Positions 6,973 through 8,841 of a stretch of 8,841 nucleotides of DNA are shown here, in pieces. The DNA is from Chloroflexi bacterium RBG_13_51_18 (GTDB lineage: Bacteria; Chloroflexota; Dehalococcoidia; Dehalococcoidales; RBG-16-60-22), in assembly GCA_001796495.1 (NCBI GenBank), contig MGMR01000064.1, positions 1-8,841 on the forward strand, read 5' to 3'. The position numbers and the translations under genes are program-made. The notes below the pieces were generated by a model, which worked only from the letters and a program-made list of their open reading frames with translations, ran no database searches and was not told the origin of the DNA. Numbering within the stretch: position 1 is the first letter of the stretch; every line of letters starts with the position of its first letter.

Positions 6973-7143
6973 ATGGCGAACATTGTAAAGATAAAGGGAT
7001 GCAAGCGCTGCGGCGGTGACCTGTTTTTAGAGCGTGACACTGAAGAAGTACGCATTGTCTGTCTTCAGTGCAGTGCAGTGTACGGACAGCGTCTGGTGCC
7101 GCTTGCAAAGAAACCCGAGATAAAACGATACTACGCCCGATAA
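6973..7143 (+). CDS. Small zinc-ribbon protein, function unknown
   Basis: This is a 56-residue protein on the opposite strand from all its neighbours. It begins MANIVKIKGCKRCGGDLFLE and holds two CxxC pairs, Cys10/Cys13 and Cys30/Cys33, the layout of a single zinc ribbon. A basic tail follows (KKPEIKRYYAR, residues 46-56). The ATG is preceded by a purine-rich GGGGGGAGG run three bases upstream and by AAGGAG further out; the spacing of the first is tight. Zinc ribbons of this size may bind nucleic acid or protein; nothing visible decides which. It diverges from the cupin gene and converges on the 211-residue gene with only 9 bases between stops. A good ribosome site and regular zinc motif support a real gene despite its size. 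Confidence 0.75.
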   Translation: MANIVKIKGCKRCGGDLFLERDTEEVRIVCLQCSAVYGQRLVPLAKKPEIKRYYAR

Positions 7144-7152
7144 CATTACTGC

Positions 7153-7788
7153 CTACTTTTCGTCGGTTTCACCGCCGGTTTTCTGATCGTAGTCTCTAAG
7201 CCATCGTTTTATATCATCGAGAGCGGGTGGAGAAACATAGAATATCTGTATATCTGAAGGGAACTGGACCTGATGATTCTCCCTCATCAGAATAATCCCG
7301 ATTTCATCCTCTTTTAAAGTTTTATTGATTTTTTCAGCTATTGATTCGTTCCTCTTCTTCCCGGTTTCCACATATGAATCATATATTTTCGTTATTACTT
7401 TCGGATTTTGCAGACCTATCATCAGACACCGGCTCCAATCCATGAACTCGGTCAATAAATCGGCATCCTCCAACCCTTCCAGACGAGCCTTCTTTTCTAT
7501 ACAGGTTTTAACTATTTTATATCCTTGGCTATTCAAATCTTTTAGAGTTGTAGCGCCTTCTTCTCCGGAGAGAGCAATCAATTCATGGTATATAACATTA
7601 ACTTCACCAAGTTTCGATGATAACTCTGCGATATGCTCTTCCACCTGTTTCCAGAACCGGGTGTACTTTTGAGTATAGTCTTCCGGCAAACCTTCACCCT
7701 GATAAACAACAGGCACGAATATAAGCTTCCTGCCCTTTTTGAAATTCTCTGCAGGGGGTTTGTCGATTTTACCTAACTCTTCAGCCAT
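7153..7788 (-). CDS. Conserved-looking protein of unknown function, 211 residues
   Basis: I do not recognise a named family. The sequence alternates predicted strands and helices: strand KLIFVPVVYQ (21-30), a long charged helix at about 37-60, strand VNVIYHELI (63-71), a helical middle including LLTEFMDWSRCLMIGL (111-126), a long helix with KKRNESIAEKINKTLKE (144-160), then strands GIILMRE (164-170) and IQIFYVSPPA (180-189) and a closing helix. There is no signal peptide, membrane segment or cysteine cluster, so it should be a soluble alpha/beta protein. The ATG at 7788 has only a weak ribosome site (GAGAC). It lies 38 bases downstream of the zinc-ribbon gene at 7827-8000 and may be cotranscribed with it. 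Regular composition and gene-like length support it being real. Confidence 0.75.
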   Translation of the reverse strand: MAEELGKIDKPPAENFKKGRKLIFVPVVYQGEGLPEDYTQKYTRFWKQVEEHIAELSSKLGEVNVIYHELIALSGEEGATTLKDLNSQGYKIVKTCIEKKARLEGLEDADLLTEFMDWSRCLMIGLQNPKVITKIYDSYVETGKKRNESIAEKINKTLKEDEIGIILMRENHQVQFPSDIQIFYVSPPALDDIKRWLRDYDQKTGGETDEK

Positions 7789-7826
7789 AATAAAGTCTCG
7801 TATAATTCAAAGATACAGTATCAAGT

Positions 7827-8000
7827 CTACTGTATACCCTTTTCACAATCCTGGCAGATGACTATTACTGGTCTGAATCTTTTAATGATTTTCATTTCAG
7901 ATATCGGCTTTTGTTTCTCGCACAAGCGGCACTTAAAAGTAACGTCCTTGGGCGCTGACTTTTTTGTTCTGGTTTCGCTTTTTTGTTTTGCTACGGCCAT
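7827..8000 (-). CDS. Small zinc-ribbon protein with basic N-terminus, function unknown
   Basis: This 57-residue protein has a Lys/Arg-rich first part (AVAKQKSETRTKKSAPKD, residues 2-19) and then a four-cysteine ribbon, FKCRLCEKQKP and VICQDCEKGIQ. Cys25/Cys28 and Cys50/Cys53 would bind one zinc. The frame opens further to 8051, but the ATG at 8000 has a clear AGAAGGAG site six bases upstream and is the likely start. The basic tail suggests nucleic acid or ribosome contact (inference). It lies 43 bases after the nucleotidyltransferase and before the 211-residue gene, all on one strand. It is not an obvious relative of the other zinc-ribbon gene at 6973, beyond sharing the CxxC/CxxC layout. Confidence 0.75.
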   Translation of the reverse strand: MAVAKQKSETRTKKSAPKDVTFKCRLCEKQKPISEMKIIKRFRPVIVICQDCEKGIQ

Positions 8001-8043
8001 AAATACTCCTTCTATTAGCCTGCGTACCAACGCATGCCTTTTA

Positions 8044-8841
8044 TCAGGCAAACAGCGGTAAAGTGTTTGACAGTGTAATCACGATATTTTGAATATTCTT
8101 GTTATCCTCAATGACAGTATCACTACTAATAATACATGTCTTCAGTTGAGAATGACGCCCAACCTTTACTTTGTCCCATAATATCACTCTTTCCAAACTG
8201 GCGCCTTCCTCTATTATACAGTCTTTACCAATAACCGCCGGGCCTGTTATGCATACACCAGCCCCTATTTTACATCCGCGGTCAATAATTACCGGTCCCG
8301 TTATCTTCGTGGTAGGATTAACATCACTATCGCCAACAAAATATATACTATTACTCTTGAATTCCTGAAACAAGGGACTTTTTGTTTTGGATAGGAGCAA
8401 ATCCATATTGAAGGTAAAATATTTTTGTGGTGTCCCCATATCCAGCCAATAACCCTTATAAGTATAACCATAAACAGGCTGACCTGTCTCTAACAGGTGA
8501 GGAAAAAGCCCTTTTTCAAACATATAGTGCTGCCCGGGCGGAATTTGTTTCAGGACTTCCAGTTCTAGGATGTAGCCTCCGGCATTTATCCAGTTACTAG
8601 TCGCTTCACCACGGGGAGGCTTTTCAATAAAACGTGAAACTAGCTGGTTCTCGTTGGTCTCCACAACGCCGAAAGAGCTGGGATCATCTACCCGGGTTAA
8701 AGAAATGGTCGCTTTAGCTTTCTTATCACGGTGAAAGGCAAGCATATCATGTAGATCCATATTTGTAAGTATATTATCACCGTTTAGAACGAGGAAGGTG
8801 TCATCCAGATACGCTTCGGCATTCTTTACCGCACCAGCGGT
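8044..8841 (-). CDS. NDP-sugar pyrophosphorylase (sugar-1-phosphate nucleotidyltransferase), 5' end outside the window
   Basis: The frame is open to the right edge and gives 265 residues. An ATG at 8760 lies inside the domain and is not the start. The segment begins TAGAVKNAEAYL, typical of about residue 95 in the family, so roughly 90 residues are missing. The nucleotidyltransferase domain shows LNGDNIL (19-25, with the metal-binding Asp), SFGVVE (56-61), FIEKPP (71-76), NAGGYIL (86-92) and YWLDMGTPQKYF (131-142). After about 175 a left-handed beta-helix of hexapeptide repeats begins (TGPVIIDRGCKIGAGV). Such two-domain enzymes join a sugar-1-phosphate to an NTP, making GDP-mannose or dTDP/UDP-glucose for surface polysaccharides; I cannot choose the nucleotide or sugar, so no symbol is given. 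It is followed by the zinc-ribbon gene 43 bases downstream. Confidence 0.92.
   Translation of the reverse strand, partial: TAGAVKNAEAYLDDTFLVLNGDNILTNMDLHDMLAFHRDKKAKATISLTRVDDPSSFGVVETNENQLVSRFIEKPPRGEATSNWINAGGYILELEVLKQIPPGQHYMFEKGLFPHLLETGQPVYGYTYKGYWLDMGTPQKYFTFNMDLLLSKTKSPLFQEFKSNSIYFVGDSDVNPTTKITGPVIIDRGCKIGAGVCITGPAVIGKDCIIEEGASLERVILWDKVKVGRHSQLKTCIISSDTVIEDNKNIQNIVITLSNTLPLFA

Noticed and set aside
6640..7108. Minus-strand frames across the cupin promoter region and opposite the plus-strand zinc-ribbon gene
   Set aside because: They have no ribosome sites or domain signals; they are opposite the zinc-ribbon gene or within the regulatory region.
8001..8051. Longer start for the zinc-ribbon gene at 8051
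   Set aside because: The ATG at 8000 has a clear AGAAGGAG site; the longer form would overlap the 3' end of the nucleotidyltransferase gene and adds an unrelated segment.
8758..8760. ATG at 8760 as the start of the nucleotidyltransferase
   Set aside because: The frame continues to the window edge with family-typical sequence including LNGDNIL, so this Met is internal.

Overview
The window looks like a bacterial chromosome segment, most likely from an uncultured Dehalococcoidia-type member of the Chloroflexota. This is inference from three things: the dprA-topA-xerC housekeeping cluster, a uroporphyrinogen-decarboxylase-superfamily protein paired with a cupin, and small zinc-ribbon proteins beside a conserved gene of unknown function. 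No 16S rRNA or other decisive marker is present. Nearly everything is on the minus strand; the one plus-strand gene is a 56-residue zinc-ribbon protein at 6973-7143.

Layout by coordinate. (1) 1-3988: a tight minus-strand operon read dprA > topA > xerC, with gaps of 5 and 6 bases. It is driven by a good sigma-70-type promoter at 3999-4027, which places the real dprA start at an internal TTG. xerC runs off the left edge before its catalytic tyrosine. (2) 4076-4431: a small GIY-YIG nuclease gene that is AT-rich (about 34% GC, against about 57% in a sample of topA). It is closely bracketed by imperfect inverted palindromic repeats and by copies of the 3' end of the neighbouring tRNA-Ser. It looks like a minimal mobile or domesticated nuclease cassette and is the most intriguing structure here. 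(3) 4417-4649: two tandem tRNA-Ser genes (anticodons GGA and CGA) with encoded CCA ends and a promoter. (4) 4695-6767: a transcription unit of cupin > URO-D-family protein, with a consensus-like promoter upstream and a hairpin terminator downstream. Upstream of the promoter lies a run of GTRA half-sites spaced at roughly one helical turn. (5) 6973-8841: the plus-strand zinc-ribbon gene converges on a minus-strand group consisting of a sugar nucleotidyltransferase (5' end outside the window), a second zinc-ribbon mini-protein and a 211-residue protein of unknown function.

How the genes fit together: DprA (loading RecA on single-stranded DNA), topoisomerase I (relaxing negative supercoils) and XerC (resolving chromosome dimers) form a DNA-processing operon like the smf-topA-codV order of Firmicutes, but without the trmFO gene often found between topA and xerC. 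The cupin and URO-D-type proteins probably act together on one small molecule or methyl/corrinoid-type reaction; the substrate cannot be read from the sequence. The nucleotidyltransferase points to NDP-sugar synthesis for surface polysaccharide.
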